From positions 1,025,575 through 1,089,574 of the forward strand of contig CP064961.1 in the NCBI GenBank assembly GCA_016699125.1: a stretch of 64,000 nucleotides of DNA, written 5' to 3'. Positions 50,837 through 59,453 of the stretch are shown here, in pieces (position 1 is the first letter of the stretch; the number at the start of each line of letters is the position of its first letter). Under the pieces are notes generated by a model. It was not told the origin of the DNA, searched no databases, and saw only the letters and a list, made by a program, of their open reading frames with translations. The position numbers and the translations under genes are program-made. This DNA comes from a bacterium. GTDB lineage: Bacteria > Babelota > Babeliae > Babelales > Vermiphilaceae.

Positions 50837-50928
50837 ATCATTGCATTTTGAATTACTGGCTCACTATATTCAACATAGTATTGTCTGTTTTGAAAAAGGC
50901 CTGTATTAATGGTAAAAAATATTTTTTC

Positions 50929-53928
50929 ATGGTTATGATTGCAAGCAGTACTTGCAACTTTTTACATGCAGATGAAATAATAACTCTTGCAACCAAACAC
51001 AATGCTGATACTGTTCAAAAACAGTTTTTAAAAGAAGCAGAGGGTATCAAAAAAATTGAAAAAGTAGAAAGATCTCAAACAATCGATAATGAACTAAAAA
51101 CTATACATTCGTTTTTTATCTTGACTAACGCAGGCACGCTGTTTGAAGTTAGCCCGAACGGCCAAATTAATTGGACAATGGATAATCTCTCATACTTTAC
51201 ATTCAAAAATAGAACCTTAAAAAACATTGCAGATGCATTATCTATAAAAAGCACTGAAGATGCATTATCTATTAAAAATGAAACTATTATTTCTTCTGGT
51301 TATATGCTGGCAATCGACAACAAAAATCATCTGCTTGTACCACGTCTTACTATCAAAAATAGTGCCTACACTAAAGATCTAATCAAAATCGAAAAAATCT
51401 GTAATACACCGATTCACTTGCTTGACAGTCTTGAGTTTGAACATAATACCTTTGCAATTATTGGCAGCACCTGGCCAAATATTCATCTGGTTCATGTGCC
51501 AATAAACTTAAATTCACTCATAATAACGGGTAAACCTTATAAGCAAACAGGCGATAATTCCGCAAATTACAGCCGCATTACATTTTTAAAAAATGCATAT
51601 CTTTTAGCTGTCGGCAATGAGCAAGAAAAGGATCCCTATATTATTTATGGGCAGATTGAAAAAGAACCATCGCAACTGAGAAAAGTAAAAACTGATTATT
51701 GTGCGGTTATTATTAAAAAAATGGCGTTTAAAGAAAGTATTACCAAGCAAAACATTATATACCCTATGCCATTCAAAGCAGAATATTTTAAAATTGATGA
51801 TGAACTTGTAGAAAAAAAAGCTTATACCTCCGAACAATTTACTACTCAAAAAGAACTCTGTAGATTCCACAACATTCCCGTCGACGGATCGCACGTTCCA
51901 TTTTTAATCGATTATAAAAGTGACAAAGACTGGGCGATTCTTGCTCATACAAAAAATGGCTGCCAACTTATTACCAACTCGAAAAAATCAGCGCATGCTA
52001 TCATAACATTTGCCAAAAAAATTAATTTTGAAGATATTTTTGCAATCGAAAAAAGTGAAGAACAGACAAACTTTTATTCCAAAAAAGGTCGTTTTTACCT
52101 CACACAAAATGAGACCACTGCTCAGTTCGCAAACGACAGTGATAATAAAACAAGTATTGTTGCAGCAGCGGGAGCCTCTATTGACGACGAAAATGTTTAT
52201 GTTATAGAAAACACATATGAAAAACATACATTTTTCGGCTCACTATTGAATAAAATATATGGCCCTACAGAATCAACTTTGAAAGTAATTAAAAGAACAG
52301 ATGTCGACAACAAACAGAAGGGAAAAGGTAAGGATGCAAAAAAATCGAACATGCTAGTAAGCCTTGATTCTCCTGAAAAAATACCGACAATTACACAAAA
52401 AAATGTCAAAACGGTTGATGATTTTACAAAAATCCTTGAAAAAGAGGTAGATAAAAATTCAGTTGAAAAACTTGTCGAGGCAACTGATCAACTGCTTACG
52501 CTTCCAGAGAAAATCGAGCAACCAGCAGATGAATTTCAACCTGCAGTTGACCCAAAATTACTTTTTAACATGAATAAAAATAATCAGATCAGAACATTAC
52601 TTGCAAAAAATAAAAATTCTGATGTTATCAAACAGGATATCGCTTCGTTTGCACAGACTGCAATTTTGTTTGCTCCAGCAAAGCTAAAAAAACTGGCTTC
52701 TGATTTTCTTGCACTAAAAAAAGACTATGGAACTGAGATTGAAAAAAGATATTACCAAGCATTCAAAAATGAACTTGATTTTTTAAAAGCACTTGTGAAA
52801 AAAAGATACTGGTATTTTAAACAGGTAGAGCTTGAATCTCTTTTTACATTGAATACAAACAAAGTCTTTAAATTATTACATAAAAGTACAGGTTATCAAC
52901 TAAGTGGTATAGGACAAAATTTCAATGTAGATAATATCGAAAATACACTTACTCCAGATGAAATGAAAATTGTATCTTTGATAAGTAGTTTCAGTCAAAC
53001 TCATTTTATCAACGATGGAAATTATTGCACAAAAAAAACAGATGAGTTGGCATCTGAACATATTTTTAAAGGATGGGTTGCCTCACAAGCGGGAGCACAT
53101 TTCAATATCATCAATTTTTGTGAATGGCAAGACATTATTATTACTGTTGACCAAAACACTCAAGAAAATGGTTATGGCAACACAAGAGACGGAAATAATA
53201 TAAATACAAAAATACGAAAATTATGGGAAACATTTTACAATGAAAAAAAAGCATTACCGTCATATCAAGAAATAAGAAAAAGGAAAAACAAAAATCCACG
53301 CTATGTAAAATTAATGCACCAAGAAAAACTGGTAGGCTATTTTGACCAGATACTCTATAAAAAACGCATGCAGCTGATTTTGCAACCATTTTTGAAGGTC
53401 GTTGAAACAATTGGTAAAAAAGAAAACAAATCTATTGTGCTTTACAGCACCAATCTCAATGCGTATGAACACAGATATCCAGACTTTATGTGCGAATATG
53501 AAAATAAAACCAACCAGCCATTGGAAACCATATGTTTTGAGCTTCAAAAAGAGATTTATCGCAAATACTTGCAAACCCATGAAAATACCTCGATCAAAGC
53601 TATCTATTTTGCAGAGCGTAAGTGTAAAAAAGATGGCCAACAACCAAGCCAAAAGACAAACGAGTTAGAAACAATCAGCAACACGACTATTTACAAAACA
53701 AATGTACCTCCGGCAGCAAAACTGTTTGATCAAGAAGATACAATCGTGATATCAAATGTTCCATCAGAAGGATTTGTCCAGGTTGGAAATGATTTTTGGA
53801 TGGGGCAAGAACATGAATTTTCAATGTCAGCGCAACGTGCAGATCACTCGTTCATCACGACCTATCAAAATCCGTATATTAACCAACAGCTGCTTGAAAA
53901 TATGGTCTTTGTTGACACTGAAGAATGA
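50929..53928 (+). CDS. Large secreted orphan protein; N-half shared with 54099 and 7192 genes, start region shifted
   Basis: 999 residues from the in-frame ATG at 50929 (the frame is open from a TTG at 50848). The first 450 residues are related to the proteins at 54099 and 7192 (shared ITLATKHNADTVQKQFLKEA, TWPNIHLV, LKNAYLLAVG, NIPVDGSHVPFLIDY). The remaining 500 are unique here: a Lys/Pro linker, a helical stretch and a globular domain with SQTHFINDGNYCTKKTDEL and ASQAGAHFNIINFCEWQD. The paralog's start context is conserved, but here ATG 50909 is out of frame. One more A in 50914-50919 would give MVKKYFFMVMIASSTCNFLH, a full signal peptide. No enzyme identified. Confidence 0.7.
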   Translation: MVMIASSTCNFLHADEIITLATKHNADTVQKQFLKEAEGIKKIEKVERSQTIDNELKTIHSFFILTNAGTLFEVSPNGQINWTMDNLSYFTFKNRTLKNIADALSIKSTEDALSIKNETIISSGYMLAIDNKNHLLVPRLTIKNSAYTKDLIKIEKICNTPIHLLDSLEFEHNTFAIIGSTWPNIHLVHVPINLNSLIITGKPYKQTGDNSANYSRITFLKNAYLLAVGNEQEKDPYIIYGQIEKEPSQLRKVKTDYCAVIIKKMAFKESITKQNIIYPMPFKAEYFKIDDELVEKKAYTSEQFTTQKELCRFHNIPVDGSHVPFLIDYKSDKDWAILAHTKNGCQLITNSKKSAHAIITFAKKINFEDIFAIEKSEEQTNFYSKKGRFYLTQNETTAQFANDSDNKTSIVAAAGASIDDENVYVIENTYEKHTFFGSLLNKIYGPTESTLKVIKRTDVDNKQKGKGKDAKKSNMLVSLDSPEKIPTITQKNVKTVDDFTKILEKEVDKNSVEKLVEATDQLLTLPEKIEQPADEFQPAVDPKLLFNMNKNNQIRTLLAKNKNSDVIKQDIASFAQTAILFAPAKLKKLASDFLALKKDYGTEIEKRYYQAFKNELDFLKALVKKRYWYFKQVELESLFTLNTNKVFKLLHKSTGYQLSGIGQNFNVDNIENTLTPDEMKIVSLISSFSQTHFINDGNYCTKKTDELASEHIFKGWVASQAGAHFNIINFCEWQDIIITVDQNTQENGYGNTRDGNNINTKIRKLWETFYNEKKALPSYQEIRKRKNKNPRYVKLMHQEKLVGYFDQILYKKRMQLILQPFLKVVETIGKKENKSIVLYSTNLNAYEHRYPDFMCEYENKTNQPLETICFELQKEIYRKYLQTHENTSIKAIYFAERKCKKDGQQPSQKTNELETISNTTIYKTNVPPAAKLFDQEDTIVISNVPSEGFVQVGNDFWMGQEHEFSMSAQRADHSFITTYQNPYINQQLLENMVFVDTEE

Positions 53929-54098
53929 AAGTAAAACAATGGAAAGGACTTGCAATGTGTAAGCTCGAAAAAATACCGCAGGATATAAATAAAATATATC
54001 TGCTAGGCCATGATAATGGTTTGGAATATACACACTAGGTATAGGATATCTATATTTCAAGTTATTATTATTGTCTGTTTTGAAAAAGGCCTGGACTT

Positions 54099-55421
54099 AT
54101 GATAAAAAAACATTTTTTCATAGTTATGATTATAAGCAACACCTGCAATTTGCTGAACGCAGAAGAAATGATAACTATTGCAACTAAACACGATGCTGAT
54201 ACTATTCAAAAACAGTTTTTAAAGGAAGCAAATAGCATCAAAAAAATTGAAAAAGTAAAAAACGACTACTTTATTTTAACAGCAAAAAATAAGCTTTTCC
54301 AATACAGCATACCTGGCAAACTCAGACTAATTCAGAAAAATTGCACACAATTTACATTTATAAAAAATTTTTCACAAAGGACTATGCAAACATTTAAAAC
54401 AAAGGATAATCCCCATAGAAAAACTACACTTTTACATTTAGATAGCCTCGGCATATCATTGCCAGCTTATGAAGCAAAAGATGCACTTATTTATATAAAT
54501 AAGAATCGAAATCTAAAAATTCCAATTATTGAATTTAATTTCGTTAAAAATAAGCTTCAAAAACAGGAGTCTACTTTAGAAAAACATTGTGACTTTAAAG
54601 TTGATATTTTGCGATCAATTTTAATAAACAAAAAGCCTTATCTTTTTATCGGAAGTAAAGAAAAATTGTATCTCATAAACGTACCTTTAAAAAACAAATC
54701 TCTGAAAAATGGTAATTTTACCATAGGTCAATATAAAGACTTGTCAACTAATGAAAAAGAATACCATGACCACCTCTTGATGGAATCAGTAGAGATTCTT
54801 ACCGTACCAGAAAAAACAGCTGATTCAACCTTTTTTATAACTGGTTATTTTAACAACATTGGAGACTATCGGGTAGTAAAAATCGTATTAAATTTTGATA
54901 AAAAGCAAAAAAAGATTAGTCCTCAAAAAACACTTTTGTGCTCTTTTGAGAAAAAATTAATTACAAACTCCTCTCCATTGTTTTTCGCTGACTATAAAAA
55001 TAAAAATCATTGGGCTATACTCGGATATACAAAAAATGGCTACAGGGTTTGCACTAACAGATCGATAAAAGAATATATAAACCTGCAATTTTCCAACAAA
55101 AGACCAAAACCAGAGACAATATTTACAATCTGGTATGACTCAAAGAAACAAGTACATATATACTGTAAAAAAAACAAATACATTTTCGATAATACTGGAA
55201 AACAGGTATCAAATGAACCCTATGTTTTTCCTGAAAGTACAGCACAAAATGTTATTATTTCTGCAAACAGTATAGTTAACCATAATAATAAGCTCTATCT
55301 AATATTGAGTGAATACAATAACAATCCTTTACAGTATCTACAAACTTACGGCTTCAAAAGTTTTTTCACGGATTATTTTTTACCAATACAAACAAAACTA
55401 CATATAATCGATAAATATTAG
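54099..55421 (+). CDS. Secreted orphan protein, paralog of the N-half of 50929-53928
   Basis: 440 residues with signal peptide MIKKHFFIVMIISNTCNLLN. The opening of the mature protein (ITIATKHDADTIQKQFLKEA) is nearly the same as in the upstream gene, and the later HWAILGYTKNGYRVCTN block matches DWAILAHTKNGCQLITN. The 5' flanks are also conserved (TTGTCTGTTTTGAAAAAGGC before both), pointing to a fairly recent tandem duplication. It lacks the 500-residue extension of its neighbour. Beta-rich with no known motif. Followed by clpB after 145 bp. Confidence 0.7.
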   Translation: MIKKHFFIVMIISNTCNLLNAEEMITIATKHDADTIQKQFLKEANSIKKIEKVKNDYFILTAKNKLFQYSIPGKLRLIQKNCTQFTFIKNFSQRTMQTFKTKDNPHRKTTLLHLDSLGISLPAYEAKDALIYINKNRNLKIPIIEFNFVKNKLQKQESTLEKHCDFKVDILRSILINKKPYLFIGSKEKLYLINVPLKNKSLKNGNFTIGQYKDLSTNEKEYHDHLLMESVEILTVPEKTADSTFFITGYFNNIGDYRVVKIVLNFDKKQKKISPQKTLLCSFEKKLITNSSPLFFADYKNKNHWAILGYTKNGYRVCTNRSIKEYINLQFSNKRPKPETIFTIWYDSKKQVHIYCKKNKYIFDNTGKQVSNEPYVFPESTAQNVIISANSIVNHNNKLYLILSEYNNNPLQYLQTYGFKSFFTDYFLPIQTKLHIIDKY

Positions 55422-55566
55422 GAACTTTTTTGAGCGTCAAAAAGAAAAATAAGCTTATTCCTTCGATAAACAATAAGAAAAAACCCTGGATACGCACATA
55501 AAAATATGATATGATTACACTCACGTTTGAAGTTCTTGAAACCTCTTTTTCAAAAAGGGCTCAAAA

Positions 55567-57726
55567 ATGAATAATCAATCCCATCAAAAAGCAACTGAAG
55601 CACCAAGCGTATTAGAAAGGTTTTGCATCAATATCACCGAAAAGGCTCGCCAGGCAAAGCTTGATCCGGTCATTGGACGGCATGAAGAGATCAGACGGGT
55701 GATGCATATTTTGTCACGCCGCACCAAAAATAATCCTGTACTGATCGGGCAACCCGGCGTTGGCAAGACCGCAATCGTTGAAGGCATTGCACAAAGAATT
55801 GTCAACAACGATGTGCCTGAAACATTATCAAATAAAAAAGTATTTTCACTCGATTTGGGACTATTGATTGCGGGAGCAAAATATCAGGGCGAGTTTGAAG
55901 AGCGATTAAAAGCGGTACTCAAAGAGATTGAACAGGCGCAGGACCAGATCATTCTGTTTATCGACGAACTGCATATGCTTGTTGGTGTTGGGTCAACAGG
56001 CGGTGGCATGGATGCATCCAACTTATTAAAACCTGCACTGGCCCGTGGCGAGCTTCATTGCATTGGTGCGACGACCATCAATGAATATAAAAAATATATC
56101 GAAAAAGATGCCGCATTAGAACGGCGATTTCAACCGGTGCTGATCGAAGAACCGAGTCCACAGGATGCACTTTCTATTTTACGTGGGTTAAAAAATAGGT
56201 TTGAACTACATCATAAAATTCATATCAAAGATGCCGCATTAGTTGAAGCCGTGCGGCTCTCATCGCACTATCTGGCCGATCGATTTTTGCCAGACAAAGC
56301 GATTGATCTGGTTGACGAAGCAGCAGCAATGGTCAAAATGAATATAGATTCGCATCCGGAAGCGATTGATCAACTGGAACGCAGTATTCGACAGCTGGAG
56401 ATAGAAAAAGTAGCACTTCAGCAAGAAAAGGAAAATGAACCTGCTCAAAAAAGATTGCAAAGCCTTGAGCTGGAGCTTGCAAAAGAGAAAGTAAGTCTGA
56501 CTGATTTGAAAAAACAGTGGACGGAAGAAAAAGCTCCGCTTGAAAAGATGAATAGACTGAAAGGCGATATTGAAAAATACACGCATGCTTTCCAGGTTGC
56601 CGAACGGGAAGGCAATTTTGCAAAAGCTTCTGAAATTAAATACGGCATCATTGCAAAACTTGAAAAGGAGTTGGAACAACAAAAAATGGTCATTGCTCAA
56701 AATCCACCCAAAATGGTCAAACAGGATGTTGATGCGATCGACATTGCAAAGATCGTAAGCCGCTGGACCGGCATTCCAACAGTACATGTGCAGCAGTCCG
56801 AAAAAGAAAAACTGGTTGCGATGGAAACCGCACTGCACGAACATATTATCGGGCAGGACGAGGCTATCAGAACCGTGACCCGAGCAATTCAGGTACATCG
56901 TTCTGGAATTGCAGATACCGCAAAGCCGATTGGCAGTTTTCTGTTTTTGGGCCCAACCGGCGTTGGCAAAACGGAAGTTGCAAAAACAGTGGCACAGTTC
57001 CTGTTTGATGACGAAAAAAAGCTGATTAGGATCGACATGTCGGAATACATGGAAAAACATTCGGTTGCACGCCTGATCGGATCACCTCCCGGCTATGTCG
57101 GATACGAAGAGGGCGGCCAACTGACCGAAAAAATTCGCAAATATCCTTATTCCGTTTTACTGTTCGATGAGATTGAAAAAGCACATCCTGACGTGCAATA
57201 TATCTTTTTGCAGATGATGGACGAAGGCCATATGACCGATGGCCAGGGACGAACTGTTTCATGTAAAAACTGTATCATCATCATGACTTCAAATATCGGC
57301 TCAGATCTATTAATGCAGGATAAAGCGGTTTCAGATGCCACAAAACAGGCAGTCGAAGCTCAACTTTTAAAACATTTTAAGCCAGAATTTTTAAACAGAG
57401 TTGACGCGATCTGCTTTTTTCACAGTCTTGATCAGACTCATATCACGCAGATTGCACAGCTGCAGTTGGACAGCATCAAAACAAAGCTGCTGCAAGAGTA
57501 TGGTATCAGCTTTGAAATTGAAGATGCCGCATTAAAACAGCTTGTGGTAAATGGCTATGCCCCTGAATTTGGTGCGCGACCACTCAAACGATCGATTTAC
57601 CAGTCGGTCACGGTGCCACTTGCGCACTACAGCCTGCAGCATGGATTTAAAAAGGATACGAATTTGAAGCTGATTTTCAAAGACCAGCAGTTTCAGATAA
57701 TTAAAGGTGGCAAAACGGAAAACTGA
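55567..57726 (+). CDS. clpB: ClpB-type AAA+ disaggregase lacking the N-terminal domain
   Basis: 719 residues; typical ClpB has about 860. Two AAA+ modules are complete: Walker A GQPGVGKT at 61-68 and FIDELH, then GPTGVGKT (about 463-470) and LFDEIEKAHPDV, with SRWTGIPTV between. The Clp-N substrate domain is missing. The M-domain coiled coil (about 260-380) is shorter than in full ClpB but carries the KASEIKYGIIAKLEKEL block of ClpB. No IGL/F loop for ClpP docking is seen, so it should unfold aggregates with DnaK rather than feed a protease. ClpB naturally occurs in an N-less form from an internal start in other bacteria; here that is the only form encoded. Confidence 0.9.
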   Translation: MNNQSHQKATEAPSVLERFCINITEKARQAKLDPVIGRHEEIRRVMHILSRRTKNNPVLIGQPGVGKTAIVEGIAQRIVNNDVPETLSNKKVFSLDLGLLIAGAKYQGEFEERLKAVLKEIEQAQDQIILFIDELHMLVGVGSTGGGMDASNLLKPALARGELHCIGATTINEYKKYIEKDAALERRFQPVLIEEPSPQDALSILRGLKNRFELHHKIHIKDAALVEAVRLSSHYLADRFLPDKAIDLVDEAAAMVKMNIDSHPEAIDQLERSIRQLEIEKVALQQEKENEPAQKRLQSLELELAKEKVSLTDLKKQWTEEKAPLEKMNRLKGDIEKYTHAFQVAEREGNFAKASEIKYGIIAKLEKELEQQKMVIAQNPPKMVKQDVDAIDIAKIVSRWTGIPTVHVQQSEKEKLVAMETALHEHIIGQDEAIRTVTRAIQVHRSGIADTAKPIGSFLFLGPTGVGKTEVAKTVAQFLFDDEKKLIRIDMSEYMEKHSVARLIGSPPGYVGYEEGGQLTEKIRKYPYSVLLFDEIEKAHPDVQYIFLQMMDEGHMTDGQGRTVSCKNCIIIMTSNIGSDLLMQDKAVSDATKQAVEAQLLKHFKPEFLNRVDAICFFHSLDQTHITQIAQLQLDSIKTKLLQEYGISFEIEDAALKQLVVNGYAPEFGARPLKRSIYQSVTVPLAHYSLQHGFKKDTNLKLIFKDQQFQIIKGGKTEN

Positions 57727-57824
57727 AAACCTCAAACTTCTTGTATTTCATATTATTTATTTTTTATACTAAAAACATACGTGTTATGTTAGTTTGAAAG
57801 TATGTGACATGAAAAAGCTTAAGC

Positions 57825-58880
57825 ATGAAAACGAATTTAAGTATTTTTTTAAAAAAATACTCATTTAATCTTTCAAGTGTGCTGCAAAGTGGCATGCGCA
57901 TTCTTGAGCTACAGCTCTTTTTAACTGCGCTTTCCACCCCACTTCTGATTGGCTGGGGCCTGCCGATATCCATAGTTTCATGGTTTGCAACGCCACTTTT
58001 TGCACCGATATTTTCGGTATTTTTGATACTCAGCAGCATTATTTTTGTTGGCTATTTTTTATACATTCCATTGTATCCATTCACCTGGGCATTGCACAAA
58101 ACAACACAGCTGTGGATATGGCTGCTCAGTTTTGGCTCGCCACGATGGCTGATCGGGTTTAAGCAACCATCATTACCTTTTCTTCTGATTTTGCCGATGG
58201 CTGCTTTTTTTGTTATTCATTATCGTCCATTTACCAAGCCGTGGATGCGGATAGTGCTACTTGCGCTTGCAATCATCACATTTTGCACCAGTTTAAAACT
58301 GATCGAATATTATGCATACCCGGCAATCAAGACTATTGCCTGTCATAATCGCAACATCTATGTTGTCAGCGATCGAAACAATACAATTGTAATCGACAAT
58401 GGTGCGCTTGCGACCAAACCGTCAAACCGCTCCTGGCTGGAATATGAACTTTTGCCAACCATCACAAAAAATACTGGAAAAACAGCCATTACCACGATTA
58501 TAAGTCTGCAAGTAAGTCTTCGAACAGTTGAAACAATAGAACTGATCAACCGGCATCATCCTTTGCATTCGGTAATTCTGCCACCAGTGTTGTCATTGAT
58601 TCCAACAAAATTAACAGAAAAACTTGATGAGCTAAACAAAGAACTTGCCAAAAATAACCGCACGATTACTTTTGTTGATCCAAAAAAAGATCTCATCTTA
58701 AAAAATGAAGGTAATCAGATTATAATAAGCGGTCTTTCAAGGCATATTGCAACACAAAAACAAAATACGGTACTATTGAAAGCAATAATAGAAACTAAAA
58801 ATACAAAAATTGAAACTATGCCATTAAAAAAACAACCTTTTTTGAAAAAAAATAAAAACAAAAAGGATCCGAATGAATAA
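57825..58880 (+). CDS. ComEC/Rec2-like membrane protein with degenerate beta-lactamase-type domain
   Basis: 351 residues. Residues about 27-165 hold five or six hydrophobic segments arranged like the C-terminal half of the ComEC competence domain (LSTPLLIGWGLPISIVSWFATPLFAP). A soluble domain from about 175 begins IYVVSDRNNTIVIDNG and continues LLPTITKNTGKTAITTIISLQ, then IELINRHHPLHSVILPPV. This follows the order of the metallo-beta-lactamase-like domain of ComEC (VLVDTG, LLPYLRxxG, THPHADH, V). The HxHxDH metal motif is absent: TIISLQVSLRT stands in its place. The N-terminal OB and first membrane half are also missing. DNA-uptake function is therefore uncertain. It overlaps the next gene by 8 bp. 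Confidence 0.5.
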   Translation: MKTNLSIFLKKYSFNLSSVLQSGMRILELQLFLTALSTPLLIGWGLPISIVSWFATPLFAPIFSVFLILSSIIFVGYFLYIPLYPFTWALHKTTQLWIWLLSFGSPRWLIGFKQPSLPFLLILPMAAFFVIHYRPFTKPWMRIVLLALAIITFCTSLKLIEYYAYPAIKTIACHNRNIYVVSDRNNTIVIDNGALATKPSNRSWLEYELLPTITKNTGKTAITTIISLQVSLRTVETIELINRHHPLHSVILPPVLSLIPTKLTEKLDELNKELAKNNRTITFVDPKKDLILKNEGNQIIISGLSRHIATQKQNTVLLKAIIETKNTKIETMPLKKQPFLKKNKNKKDPNE

Positions 58881-59397
58881 AAAATGCGTCGTGCTTGTGG
58901 TGCCCTTTGATGGATACCAGCAGGATGAGTATGAGCTTACCAGAAAAACACTGGAAGCTGCAGGGATTAGCGTAAAAGTTGCAAGCAACAAAAAAGGAGC
59001 TGCTATTGCCAAAGACGGATCCTCATGTCTCATTGACCTATCAATTGAACAGCTGGAAGAAACTCCATGTGACGGCGTTTTTTTAATCGGAGGACCTGGG
59101 GCACTTGAAAACCTCAACTCACTCAAAATGCATCATATTTTGAAAAATCTTTTCAAAAAAGACATCGTAATCGGCGCCATATGCATTTCGCCGCGAATCT
59201 TAGCGCAAGCAGGTATTTTAAAGAATAAAAAAGCCACCGGCTGGAATGACGATGGCAAGTTAGATGAGATTTTCAAACAACATCAGGTAAAAAAGGCAGA
59301 TGCAAAAGTGGTGATAGATACAAATATCATTACCGCTGAAGGCCCGGCCGCAGCGCAAGAATTTGCAGAAACAATTGTCAAAAAATTAATCAAATAA
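58873..59397 (+). CDS. DJ-1/PfpI family protein
   Basis: 174 residues, full length for the family. Flavodoxin-like fold with Cys104 at the nucleophile elbow (GAICISPRILAQAGIL) and a conserved acidic partner near residue 19-21 (QQDEYEL). GVFLIGGPGALENL is the family glycine loop. Members act as glyoxalases/deglycases, proteases or chaperones; which applies here cannot be told, and no second catalytic His is evident after the Cys. AAAAAGGATCCG supports the ATG, overlapping the ComEC-like gene. Confidence 0.9.
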   Translation: MNKKCVVLVVPFDGYQQDEYELTRKTLEAAGISVKVASNKKGAAIAKDGSSCLIDLSIEQLEETPCDGVFLIGGPGALENLNSLKMHHILKNLFKKDIVIGAICISPRILAQAGILKNKKATGWNDDGKLDEIFKQHQVKKADAKVVIDTNIITAEGPAAAQEFAETIVKKLIK

Positions 59398-59453
59398 ACT
59401 GGTAATGTTAGCAAGATCTGTTATATTAAAAAAAAATATATACACTGTATCTT

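Noticed and set aside
50840..50900. Frameshifted HhH domain after uvrC
   Set aside because: Translations of the DNA after the uvrC stop in all three frames show no HhH motif; the region is instead the conserved upstream flank of the secreted-protein paralogs.
56260..57060. Long antisense open frame (266 codons) within clpB
   Set aside because: It lies wholly inside a certain gene on the opposite strand, is Phe/Cys/Leu-rich as expected from antisense of conserved coding sequence, and has no ribosome binding site.
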